A stretch of DNA of 19,391 nt. Origin: CAZUZD01 sp964624465 (lineage in GTDB: Bacteria; Planctomycetota; Planctomycetia; Isosphaerales; Isosphaeraceae). The position numbers were made by a program, and so were the translations under genes. The stretch spans positions 1-19,391 of the forward strand of contig CAZUZD010000095.1 of assembly GCA_964624465.1 (NCBI GenBank). The letters run 5' to 3'. Within the stretch, counting starts at the first letter, position 1, and each line of letters begins with the position of its first letter. Below, piece by piece: positions 1 to 6,680 of this stretch. The notes beneath the pieces were generated by a model that saw nothing but the letters and a program-made list of their open reading frames with translations, had not been told where the DNA came from and ran no database searches.

Positions 1-442
1 CCAGCCAGCGGCCGGCCTCGTCGGCGGTGCGGGGCGCCGGCAGGCGGCCCAGCGCAGTGAAGCTGGATCCGGCGGGCCGGAAGACGTAGACCGAGGGCAC
101 CGCCGTGGCGTCGAGCTGGCGGGCCCGTTCGGGCTCCTGCTCGGCGACCAGCTCGTGGAAGATCGCCGAGCCGGCCAGCGAGCGGCCGGCCACGGAGGCC
201 GGCAGGGCCCGGCCCAGGGCGCGGGAGCTGGGCAAGGCCTCGGAGGTGAGCACCACGATCAGGTCGCGGCCCGTGGCCTGCGCCTGCCGCATCGCCAGGT
301 CGACGCCCCGGGCGGCCGGCTTCGAGGCCGTCGCGGGCGGCGTCGCCTGCTGGGCCAGGACGACCGGAGCGGTCAGCGCCGACCCGCTCAGGGCCAGTCC
401 CACGAGCCACGCCGTCGGGCGGGCAGTCCTGCGGCAGATCAT
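1..442 (-). CDS. exported thioredoxin-like protein lacking CXXC (partial, 3' end off window)
   Basis: The reading frame enters from the left edge, so the C-terminus is missing; about 147 residues are visible. It starts with a Sec-type signal peptide: MICRRTARPTAWLVG, a hydrophobic stretch, then a likely cleavage after VVLAQ. The mature part reads as a thioredoxin-like fold: a helix ending ATGRDL, the strand LIVVLTSEA, a helix, then a VPSVYVFRPAG segment resembling the cis-proline turn 'VPT.VFFD..G'. Where thioredoxins carry CXXC there is only LPSS, so a redox role is unlikely and a binding or structural role is more plausible (inference). I chose ATG 442 because GGAG lies 6 nt upstream; an in-frame ATG at 454 is the alternative. 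It lies about 110 bp downstream of the PKD-like gene on the same strand and may be cotranscribed. Family assignment rests on pattern only. Confidence 0.55.
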   Translation of the reverse strand, partial: MICRRTARPTAWLVGLALSGSALTAPVVLAQQATPPATASKPAARGVDLAMRQAQATGRDLIVVLTSEALPSSRALGRALPASVAGRSLAGSAIFHELVAEQEPERARQLDATAVPSVYVFRPAGSSFTALGRLPAPRTADEAGRWL

Positions 443-554
443 GGACGACTCCATTCTTCGGCTTCGTTCCGGGGACCCCGGCGGGGCTCCGACCCCGACC
501 CCTGGCTCCACCGCCCGGTTCCCCAGCGATCCCTCGCGACCCGTGGCCGCGGCC

Positions 555-1733
555 TCAGCGGATCGTGCCCAGCCGTCGCAGGCCGACGGCGACCGCCCGC
601 AGCTCCTCATCCAGCACGTCCTTCTGCACCTCGCTCAGCGGGGCCTCGAGCGCCCCCGGCCGGGCCACCTCCAGCCCCGACCGCCGCAGCCCATCGGCCA
701 GCCGCGCCGTCACCGGCGTGCAGAACCGCTGCACCCACGCGGCCCGCGCCGACGGTTCGACCGGCAGCACCGCCTCGACCCGCCGCGACAGCTCGGCGAA
801 CAGCGCCGACGACGACTCGTAGAGGTCCAGCCGCTCGGCCACCTCGACGAACGCCCGCGCCAGCTCGGGGGCCGCCGCCAGCCCGCCCGGCACCTCGGCC
901 AGCGCGCTGCGGGCCAGGTCGGCCGTGGCCAGCGGAGCCGTCGTCGCGGCCGGGTTCGCCACCGGGCCCGGCGCCTGGGCGGCCACCAGCACCTCGACGA
1001 AGTCGGGCTCGGAGACCACCGAGCCGCTGCCCACCACCAGCGCGAACCGGTACAGGCCGGGCTGGGCGGGGGCGAACGTCAGCACGTACCCCTCCTCGAC
1101 CTTCGGCCCGATCGACGGCCCCGCGACCTGGATCCAGCGGTATCCGAGCGCGCCCCGGGGCATGCTCCGGATCGCGTTGAGCGTGACCTGGCGGCCGGGG
1201 GCCACCACCTGATCGTCGCCGGCGTCGGCCACCAGCGTGGCCCCGGCGACGCCCCCCTTCCCCTCGACCTCGACGACCACCGGCGCCAGGTCGAGACCGG
1301 CCGGGTTGCCGACGATCAGCAGGAACCCCAGCGCCGACGCCCCGGCCGGCACCACGAACGACGCCTCGGGCTCATCCGCGCCGGCCAGCTCCACCGGCGG
1401 GCCCAGGGTCTGGATCCAGCGGTGCCGCAGCCCCCCGCCGGTCGACTCGCCGCCTCGCAGCGTCACCCGCAGGCCGGGCGACACCACGCCCTCGGCCCGC
1501 GCCGTCGCCCTCGGCCGCTCGATCGCCGCCGCTCCAGGCTCGCCGGCCGGCAGGGCCTCCGGGGGCTCCAGCCGCAGCACGGGCGCGGTGGGAACCCCGG
1601 CTGCCGACCCCGCCTCGGGCCGATCCGGATCCGCCTGCCCGAGGGCCGGCGCGGCCACCAGCACGGCCAGGAGCCCCCCGGCGCCCCAGGTCGGGGCCCA
1701 TCCCCCGCGACGACTCCGGGACAACGCGGCCAT
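555..1733 (-). CDS. exported protein with two PKD-like beta-sandwich repeats
   Basis: This encodes 392 residues. The start at 1733 is preceded by a clear GGAGG 6 nt upstream and opens with a signal peptide (MAALSRSRRGG, hydrophobic core, cleavage near APALGQA); the longer frame to 1847 has no such support. Two divergent repeats follow at about residues 84-157 and 168-251. Each has a 'G.xVTL' strand, an RWIQ strand (RWIQTLGPP, RWIQVAGPS) and a closing F.LVVG..V.V strand. This is the pattern of PKD/REJ-type immunoglobulin-like domains, which usually serve as extracellular spacers or carbohydrate- and protein-binding modules. After an Ala/Pro linker, residues 270-392 are helical and unrecognised. 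There is no enzymatic motif and no C-terminal membrane anchor. Probably a periplasmic or surface protein, possibly partnering the downstream thioredoxin-like gene (inference). Confidence 0.7.
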   Translation of the reverse strand: MAALSRSRRGGWAPTWGAGGLLAVLVAAPALGQADPDRPEAGSAAGVPTAPVLRLEPPEALPAGEPGAAAIERPRATARAEGVVSPGLRVTLRGGESTGGGLRHRWIQTLGPPVELAGADEPEASFVVPAGASALGFLLIVGNPAGLDLAPVVVEVEGKGGVAGATLVADAGDDQVVAPGRQVTLNAIRSMPRGALGYRWIQVAGPSIGPKVEEGYVLTFAPAQPGLYRFALVVGSGSVVSEPDFVEVLVAAQAPGPVANPAATTAPLATADLARSALAEVPGGLAAAPELARAFVEVAERLDLYESSSALFAELSRRVEAVLPVEPSARAAWVQRFCTPVTARLADGLRRSGLEVARPGALEAPLSEVQKDVLDEELRAVAVGLRRLGTIR

Positions 1734-1992
1734 CGGCTCCCTCCGCAGCTTCCGACCCGCCCGGCCCCATCCTCGGGACCGGGAGAACCCCCACCATCCT
1801 CCCTTACGTTCGGCCCGGCGCGATCCCACTCTTGAGCTTTCCCCCACCGCACGACGCCGACGACACTCCCGGCCGATCCATGAGCCCCGTCCAGAGCCCT
1901 GGCTTTCGTCTCTGCTATTGAAGCCTGCCGCGCGTCACTCCTTCCCGGTTCCCCCAGCCCGCGAGTGGATTTGGCCGTGTGCCGTGGCCTGA

Positions 1993-2050
1993 GCGCCAGC
2001 GTGGCCACGACGACGGCGCGGAGGCCCCCGCAGCGTGGCCACGCTGGCGC
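1993..2050. repeat. 17-bp perfect inverted repeat, REP-like
   Basis: The left arm GCGCCAGCGTGGCCACG (1993-2009) is the exact reverse complement of the right arm (2034-2050), with a 24-nt spacer. The right arm also lies within a perfect 16-bp palindrome, CAGCGTGGCCACGCTG (2031-2046). The nested palindrome plus inverted partner resembles a REP doublet. No T-run follows, so a classical terminator is not supported. Confidence 0.6.
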
Positions 2051-2085
2051 CCCGGCCCGGGGGCGATTATCTATGCTTTCCCTCT

Positions 2086-2130
2086 GGGGGGGGGGTGGCC
2101 CCCCGCCGGGGGCCCCGGGGGGGCCCCGGC
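2086..2130. repeat. G/C homopolymer hairpin tract
   Basis: A run of ten G (2086-2095) is separated by TGG from six C (2099-2104). A second potential hairpin follows, with arms 2105-2116 and 2120-2130, a 3-nt loop and one bulged G. G-runs of 10, 5 and 7 on the plus strand could also form a G-quadruplex. Run lengths in such a tract are prone to slippage and to sequencing error. Confidence 0.55.
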
Positions 2131-2314
2131 CCACGGCACACCAGGAGGCCGAATGGTCTCGTGCCGGCCCCGGCTCAGCACCGAGGACCCAGCGCGGCGT
2201 CGCCGCGACGGCGCGCAGGCACCCCGGGCCGGGCCGGCGGTGAACCGAAGGCCCGGGGACCCGGGGAATCCTTGTGAGCCGCGCGTGCGGCGACCCCTCC
2301 GTGTGACTCACCGA

Positions 2315-3556
2315 TCAGGCGAAGTAGCGGCGGGCGCGGTCGGCGATGGCGGGGTAGTCGATGCCGAAGGCACAGGCGTCGCGGAGGGCGACCAGGTCGG
2401 CCCGGGCGGGGTCGCGGGCGGCCTCGGGGAGAGCCAGGTAGCGGGCGCGGCTGTCCTGATGATTGTCCTGCTCGAAGTAGGTCACGTAGCGGGCGATGTC
2501 GCGGTAGGCGAAGGCCGTGCGGGTGACCGCCGCGTCGCACGACGGGCAGCCGGGGCAGAGCGTCCGGCGACTGGCCAGCACGGTCTCGCGGAGGCTCTCC
2601 AGCACCGCCTGGTCGAGCGGCCCGGTGTAGCTGTGGGCGGCGGCGAGGCTCGACTTCATCTGGTCGAAGTTCCGCACCGAGTTGCAGATGGCGCTGATCC
2701 TCGGGTCGCTCCACACGGCCTGCAACAGCACCTGGTGAGTGGTCAGGCCGAGCTTCTCGAACTCGGGGCGGCGCTTCGGCACCTCGCCGGCGTGCCGCAG
2801 GGTCTTCATGGCGATCAGGCCGATGCCCTTGTCGTGGCAGGCGGAGAGGGCCCGGTCGAAGGCCCCGCCGCGCTCGTAGAAGGGGGTGTACTGCACCATG
2901 AGCGCGTCGAGGAACCCGCCGTCGGCGGCGGCCTGGATGTACTCGGGGCCGCCGTGGCACGAGAAGCCAACCAGTTTGACCTTGCCCGAGGCCTTGAGGG
3001 CGTCGGCCACCCGGCTGAAGGTGTCGCTCTTGCCCCAGCCGACCGACTCCGGGCCGTAGACCTCGGGGCAGAGCTGGTGGATGAAGAACAGGTCGAGGTA
3101 GTCGGTCCCGAGCGCCTCCAGGCGCCGGTCGATCATCTCCAGCAGCTCCTCGGGCCCCTTCGTCTTGGGGTAGTCCTTGGAGACGAGGAAGATCTCCTTG
3201 CGACGACCGGGGTGGGCGGCCAGCCAGTCGCGGTAGATCGACTCCTCGCGCTCGTGGCCGTACTTCTGCGCGGTGTCGTAGTACCGCATGCCCAGCGACC
3301 AGGCGCGGTTGATCAGGCCAGGCGCACTGGCCGACTCCATGTCGCCGCCCATCGCCAGCATCGGCACCATCGGGCCGTTGCGGCCGAGCTTCCGCGTGGG
3401 CAACAGCTTGACCGCCGCGTCGTCGGCCGCCGCTTGCGGGGGGGCCGCCGCCTGCGCGGTGACGTCGCCGGCCAGCACGCCGCCGGCCAGGGCCCCGGCT
3501 CCGGCGATCCCGAGTCCCAGCGCGGTCCGGCGATTGACGGGGTGGTCGGGCGTCAT
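2315..3556 (-). CDS. Tat-exported aldo/keto reductase with C-terminal cysteine cluster
   Basis: This encodes 413 residues. The N-terminus has a twin-arginine signal (NRRTALGLGIAGAGAL, residues 8-23) with likely cleavage after DVTAQA, so the enzyme is probably exported folded, with cofactor. The aldo/keto reductase TIM barrel follows from about residue 52. The expected catalytic tetrad is visible: D94 and Y99 in YDTAQKYG, K127 in LVSKDYP and H160 in FFIHQ. The C-terminal part has C334-x2-C337-x2-C340 and an isolated C395. This suggests an iron-sulfur cluster as in ferredoxin-containing AKR relatives, although the spacing is not the textbook two-cluster arrangement. Family members reduce carbonyls with NAD(P)H; the substrate here is unknown. 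AGGA lies about 8-9 nt before the ATG. It is divergent from the esterase gene at 3902, so a shared regulatory region is possible. Confidence 0.88.
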   Translation of the reverse strand: MTPDHPVNRRTALGLGIAGAGALAGGVLAGDVTAQAAAPPQAAADDAAVKLLPTRKLGRNGPMVPMLAMGGDMESASAPGLINRAWSLGMRYYDTAQKYGHEREESIYRDWLAAHPGRRKEIFLVSKDYPKTKGPEELLEMIDRRLEALGTDYLDLFFIHQLCPEVYGPESVGWGKSDTFSRVADALKASGKVKLVGFSCHGGPEYIQAAADGGFLDALMVQYTPFYERGGAFDRALSACHDKGIGLIAMKTLRHAGEVPKRRPEFEKLGLTTHQVLLQAVWSDPRISAICNSVRNFDQMKSSLAAAHSYTGPLDQAVLESLRETVLASRRTLCPGCPSCDAAVTRTAFAYRDIARYVTYFEQDNHQDSRARYLALPEAARDPARADLVALRDACAFGIDYPAIADRARRYFA

Positions 3557-3901
3557 GGGCGAGTCCTGTGCCGGCCGGATGGGCCGGATGCGGGGTGGGG
3601 CGCAGCGTGCCCGGGGTGCCAGCGCCGGCGCGGGCCACGAACCCGGCCGGCATCGAGAGTTGCGACTCTAGCAGAGGTCCCGACCCGAGGAAAGCGCGGA
3701 TCCCCGCCGCGCCGGGGGCCGCCCCCGACATCCGTCTGGCCCCACCAGGCGCCCGATCCGACCGGCGATGGCACGGGCCCGGCCGGCCGACTATCCTGGA
3801 CGGCCCGCCGCCCGGCCCCGACCGACCGGGATCGCCACGCCCCGCGGCCGACGGCGGCGCGGACCCTGGCCCCCTCTCCCACCCGCCGGAGTGCCACCCC
3901 G
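3557..3901. promoter_or_regulatory. divergent intergenic region between AKR and esterase genes (345 bp)
   Basis: The starts of the minus-strand reductase and the plus-strand esterase bound this region, so promoters in both directions should lie here. I see no strong sigma-70 hexamer pair. TAGAGT on the minus strand near 3667 and TATCCT near 3791 are only weak -10 candidates. A short GGGGG/CCCCC hairpin lies near 3714-3727. No credible gene. Confidence 0.45.
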
Positions 3902-4918
3902 ATGAGCCATCCCCTCGCCGCCACCGTCGGACTCGCCGCGCTCGGCCTGAGCCTGCTGGCCCCCGCACCCGCCACGGCCCAGGCCCCGGCGGACGCACGG
4001 CCGAACCCGAACGCGCAGTACCGACTCGGGCCCGACTCGCTGCCTCAAGAAGGCGTGCCGAAGGGAGAACTTCGCGGGCCGTTCACGCTCCCCAGCGAGG
4101 CGTACCCGGGCACCCAGCACACGTACTGGGTCTACGTGCCGGCGCAGTACGACCCGGCCGTACCCGCGGCGCTGATGGTCTTCCAGGACGGCCAGGCGTT
4201 CAAGGCCGAGAACGGTGACGTCCGGGCCCAGAACGTGATGGACAACCTGATCTACCGCCGCGAGATCCCGGTGATGCTCGGCGTGTTCATCAACCCCGGC
4301 CGCCGCCCCGACCAGCCCGAGCCCACCCCCGCCAACTGGGGCGATCGCGACACCAACCGCCCCACCGAGTACAACTCGCTCGACGACCGGTATGCCCGCG
4401 TCATCACCGAGGAACTCCTGCCCGCACTCGAGAAGGAGTACAGCATCTCGAAGGACCCCGAGATGCGCGGGATCGGCGGCTCCAGCTCGGGGGCGATCGC
4501 GGCGTTCACCGTCGCCTGGGAGCGGCCCGACGCCTTCCGCAAGGTGCTCAGCAACGTCGGCAGCTTCGTGAACCTCCGCGGCGGCCACGTCTATCCCGAC
4601 CTCGTGCTCGCCGCCGAGAAGAAGCCGATCCGGGTGTACCTCTGCGACGGCCGCAACGACAACCGCGGCGTCCGGCGCGACGGCACCTACGATGAGAAGA
4701 TGGACTGGTTCTACCAGAACGTCCGGCTCATGAAGGCCCTCACCGCCAAGGGCTACGACGTGAACTACGCCTGGGGCCTGAACGGCCACGGCCAGAAGTT
4801 CGGCGGCGCCATCCTGCCCGACATGATGCGCTGGCTCTGGCGCGATGCCCCCGTCTCGACCGACCCCAACGACCAGGTCGAGCGCGGCTACCGCGAGCCG
4901 ATCAAGAAGGACCAGTAA
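3902..4918 (+). CDS. secreted esterase, enterochelin-esterase-like alpha/beta hydrolase
   Basis: This encodes 338 residues. It begins with a Sec signal peptide (MSHPLAATVGLAALG, Ala/Leu-rich core, cleavage near PATAQA). The start at 3902 is chosen because this signal begins there; the frame continues upstream without support, and GGAG lies about 11 nt before the ATG. The fold matches the putative esterase/Fes group (COG2382-like): strand YWVYVPAQYD, the segment LMVFQDGQAF, then the nucleophile elbow G193-S194-S195-S196-G197. Likely triad partners are D249 in YLCDGRND and H296 in GLNGHGQ. Planctomycete proteins of this group are usually annotated as esterases acting on carbohydrate esters or siderophore-like substrates; the real substrate cannot be read here. 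Its stop is 10 bp from the stop of the convergent glycosyltransferase gene. Confidence 0.88.
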   Translation: MSHPLAATVGLAALGLSLLAPAPATAQAPADARPNPNAQYRLGPDSLPQEGVPKGELRGPFTLPSEAYPGTQHTYWVYVPAQYDPAVPAALMVFQDGQAFKAENGDVRAQNVMDNLIYRREIPVMLGVFINPGRRPDQPEPTPANWGDRDTNRPTEYNSLDDRYARVITEELLPALEKEYSISKDPEMRGIGGSSSGAIAAFTVAWERPDAFRKVLSNVGSFVNLRGGHVYPDLVLAAEKKPIRVYLCDGRNDNRGVRRDGTYDEKMDWFYQNVRLMKALTAKGYDVNYAWGLNGHGQKFGGAILPDMMRWLWRDAPVSTDPNDQVERGYREPIKKDQ

Positions 4919-4928
4919 GCCGCCCGCA

Positions 4929-6671
4929 TCAGAACAGAGGGCCCAGCCAGCGCGGCGGCAAACCGTCGCGCGGCGGGTCCGCCTCCAGGATCCGACGGCT
5001 GACCCGGTCGAGCGCCAGCGTCACGCCGCGCTGGAGCGTCCAGTGGCCCCGCAGCCGCCCGGAGTGCCGGACGGCGCGGAGGCCCTCGCGGAGGTCGGTC
5101 CCGATCGCCGACCAGGTGCGCAGCTCCGGTGCCCCGAGCCGCGCCAGCGCCCGGTACTCCGCCAGGTGGCTCCACCGCGACCGGCCCGGGTCGAGGTCGC
5201 GCACGTCGCGGCCCTCCAGCCGCACGATCATTCCCGCCAGCGCCGGCGCGGCCAGCCAGGCGGCGTCGAACCCCAGCGCGATCGACTCCGGGAACGGGCA
5301 CGCCCGCCAGGTCGACCGGCGCACCAGGCCGCACGCCAGGGCCACGCCCAGCCGCGCCCGATCGGCCGGTGCGAGGGCGGATTGCGTCCGCCGCTCGCGC
5401 GGGTGCAGAGCCTCATCGTCCGGACGAGCGGTCGCCGTGGCGGCGAGGATCCCGGCCGTACCGGTGGCCGCCGCGAGCAGCTCGGCGACCACCCCGCGAT
5501 CCGCCAGCCGCACCGTCGGCGCCAGGCACAGCACCCAGTCGGCCTCGCACCGCTCCAGACCAGCGTTGAGCGCCCGGCCGGGATGCGCGGGGGGGCCGGT
5601 CGGCGCCACAACCGTCGCGAGGCCCAGCGCCCGAGCAACCGCCAGAGCCGGCCCGGCGCCCACGGCGAGGATGCGGCCCGGCGCCGCCGACTGGTCCCGC
5701 ACGGCCGCCACGACCGCCGCCAGGTGATCGGTGCCGATGTCCAGCGGGATCACCACGTCGTACGCCGGCCCCGACGGATCGGCCCTCACCGTCCCCTCCG
5801 CCGGTTCCGGGCTCGCCGCCATCTCCGGGGGGGCTCCGCGCAACGGCCACGCCAGCAGGCCGGTGCGCGACCAGACCTCGCGCCCCCGGGTCGACTGCGC
5901 GACTGCGGCCCGCGCCCGGCCCCGTCGTTGCGAGGCGATGAACCGTCGCACGACGGCCGACTCGGCGGCCGAGCGGCGGAAGTCGACGCGGGTGCACGCG
6001 GATCGGGGGTGGAGCCGGTAGTCGTTCAGCGGGGCCGCGACATGGTGCAGATCCCCCTGGAGGCAGAGCCGCGACCACGCCAGCCAGTCGCCGCACATCC
6101 GCATGGTCGGGTCGGCGCCGCCGGCGGCGCGGTAGGCCGAGCGGCGGAACACGACCGCGCTGGCGTTGGGGATCGTGTTGGCCCGCCGCAGCGACCGCTC
6201 CAGCTCGTCGCGGCCGGCGACCCGGAAGTCGCGCCGCCAGCGGCCGGGCTCCAGGTGCTCGAAGAACCGATCGGCCAGGCCCGTCGGCTCGCCCCGCTCG
6301 TCGATCGTCCGCGACCGGCACCAGGCCAGCACCGCGCCCGGGTCGTCGGCCAGCCGGGGCACGAGTGTCGCCAGCAGGTCGGGATGCGCGTCGTCGTCCG
6401 ACTCGGCGATCCAGATCAGATCCCCCCGCGCCAGCCCGACGCCGCGGTTCCACTGCGCGAACGGCGATCCCGAGTTGACCGCGCTGGCCACCACCGTCAC
6501 CCCGGGCCGATCGCGGAACCGGTCGATCACGGCCAGGCTCGCATCGGTCGAGGCGTCGTCGAGCACCAGCACCTCGTCGGGCGGCCGCGACTGCTCCAGC
6601 ACCGAGCGGATCCGCCGCTCCAGGTACGGCGCGTGGTTGTAGTTCGGGATCACGACGCTGACGGACGGCAT
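4929..6671 (-). CDS. GT2 glycosyltransferase with degenerate second GT-A-like domain
   Basis: This encodes 580 residues. The N-terminal domain (about 1-250) is a typical GT-A family 2 transferase: VSVVIPNYNHAPYLERRI at the nucleotide-binding edge, LDDASTD at 38-43, and ESDDD at 90-94 as the metal-binding DXD-like site. CGDWLAW near 193-199 and the DYRLHPRS segment are as expected. A second domain starts near residue 304 (YDVVIPLDIGTDHL). It follows the same order of strands and helices but has LCLAPTVRLA where a DXD should be, so it is probably non-catalytic or altered. No membrane segments are visible, so transfer occurs on the cytoplasmic side. Nine nt separate it from the upstream sulfotransferase/GT2 gene, whose last codons carry a GGAGG, which suggests translational coupling. 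Likely role: sequential sugar addition in a surface glycan; donor and acceptor unknown. Confidence 0.85.
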   Translation of the reverse strand: MPSVSVVIPNYNHAPYLERRIRSVLEQSRPPDEVLVLDDASTDASLAVIDRFRDRPGVTVVASAVNSGSPFAQWNRGVGLARGDLIWIAESDDDAHPDLLATLVPRLADDPGAVLAWCRSRTIDERGEPTGLADRFFEHLEPGRWRRDFRVAGRDELERSLRRANTIPNASAVVFRRSAYRAAGGADPTMRMCGDWLAWSRLCLQGDLHHVAAPLNDYRLHPRSACTRVDFRRSAAESAVVRRFIASQRRGRARAAVAQSTRGREVWSRTGLLAWPLRGAPPEMAASPEPAEGTVRADPSGPAYDVVIPLDIGTDHLAAVVAAVRDQSAAPGRILAVGAGPALAVARALGLATVVAPTGPPAHPGRALNAGLERCEADWVLCLAPTVRLADRGVVAELLAAATGTAGILAATATARPDDEALHPRERRTQSALAPADRARLGVALACGLVRRSTWRACPFPESIALGFDAAWLAAPALAGMIVRLEGRDVRDLDPGRSRWSHLAEYRALARLGAPELRTWSAIGTDLREGLRAVRHSGRLRGHWTLQRGVTLALDRVSRRILEADPPRDGLPPRWLGPLF

Positions 6672-6680
6672 GGCGACGGC

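Larger units (their letters stand above)
1734..2314. other. gene-free intergenic region (581 bp) with inverted repeat and G/C tract
   Basis: The region lies downstream of the aldo/keto reductase gene and upstream of the PKD-like gene, both on the minus strand. Open frames here have no start signals or recognisable protein character and look like GC-driven chance frames. It holds the 17-bp inverted repeat at 1993-2050 and the homopolymer hairpin tract at 2086-2130. It must also contain the promoter of the minus-strand PKD-like gene, but I see no convincing -35/-10 pair. The most AT-rich patch is near 2066-2080. Confidence 0.7.

Noticed and set aside
105..1835. A 576-residue plus-strand frame at the left end
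   Set aside because: It is antisense to the PKD-like and thioredoxin-like genes, which have signal peptides and ribosome-binding sites; the plus frame has none and is Arg/Pro/Gln-rich.
1979..3901. Upstream extension of the secreted esterase frame
   Set aside because: It is antisense to the aldo/keto reductase gene; the signal peptide at 3902 is the natural N-terminus.
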